Source of the DNA: JAAYBT01 sp964404395
GTDB taxonomy: Bacteria > Bacillota > Clostridia > Acetivibrionales > DTU013
Assembly (NCBI GenBank): GCA_964404395.1
Contig: CAYOKA010000129.1
Location: 1 to 6,349, forward strand
Length of the DNA stretch: 6,349 bases
Direction of reading: 5' to 3'
Shown: piece after piece, positions 6,346-6,349 of the stretch
How the letters are laid out: every line of letters starts with the position of its first letter
Position numbering within the stretch: position 1 is the stretch's first letter
Position numbers and translations under genes: made by a program
Notes under the pieces: generated by a model
Seen by the model: only the letters and a program-made list of their open reading frames with translations
Told to the model about the DNA's origin: nothing
Database searches by the model: none

Positions 6346-6349
6346 ATTA

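Larger units (their letters stand above)
6120..6349. other. AT-rich intergenic control region
   Basis: These 230 bases hold the two opposed promoters and the palindrome described separately. The middle part (about 6230-6295) is extremely AT-rich and shows no convincing gene. A 14-codon minus-strand frame opens there (ATG about 6260) but lacks a properly spaced ribosome site. No riboswitch or RNA gene was recognised. Confidence 0.6.

Overview
The window carries one compact operon, read entirely on the minus strand, so it runs from the right end to the left. In transcription order it holds an allantoinase-type cyclic amidohydrolase (6119 to 4746), the ATPase of a BMP-type (basic membrane protein / PnrA / NupNOPQ-like) ABC importer (4713 to 3184), two inner-membrane permeases (3187 to 2086 and 2093 to 1176) and the substrate-binding lipoprotein (1137 to 74). 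A rho-independent terminator lies at 59 to 21. Spacing is tight: 32 bp, a 4-bp ATGA overlap, an 8-bp overlap and 38 bp. This supports one transcript and translational coupling of the transporter genes.

The organism is most likely a low-to-mid GC Gram-positive, probably an anaerobic member of the Firmicutes/Clostridia. The reasons are strong purine-rich Shine-Dalgarno sites before every gene, TTG and ATG starts, a lipoprotein (type II) signal peptide on the binding protein, an AT-rich promoter region, and a gene set typical of that phylum. No species can be named from the sequence.

Right end (6120-6349): an AT-rich, probably divergent, control region. A minus-strand sigma-A-like promoter (-35 at 6216-6211) would start the operon. 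A perfect 17-bp palindrome (6160-6176) sits just after the predicted start point and is a good operator candidate. A strong plus-strand promoter (6317-6345, TTGACA-N17-TATGAT) points out of the window towards an unseen gene.

Two of the five genes, as given, contain a single-base frameshift. The lipoprotein gene lacks one base near 1080/1081, inside the signal-peptide region. The first permease has one extra base near 2409/2410. Restoring one base in each case rebuilds full-length family members of 354 and 366 residues. Everything else in the operon is intact, so sequencing or assembly error is at least as likely as real decay.

Biologically, the operon pairs an importer of a family known for nucleosides and purines with an enzyme that opens cyclic ureides (allantoin, or a related hydantoin or dihydropyrimidine ring). 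The inference is a scavenging system that imports a ureide or nucleobase-derived ring and hydrolyses it for nitrogen. The atypical ligand-site region of the binding protein and the DHG (rather than DHS) active-site motif of the hydrolase leave the actual substrate open.
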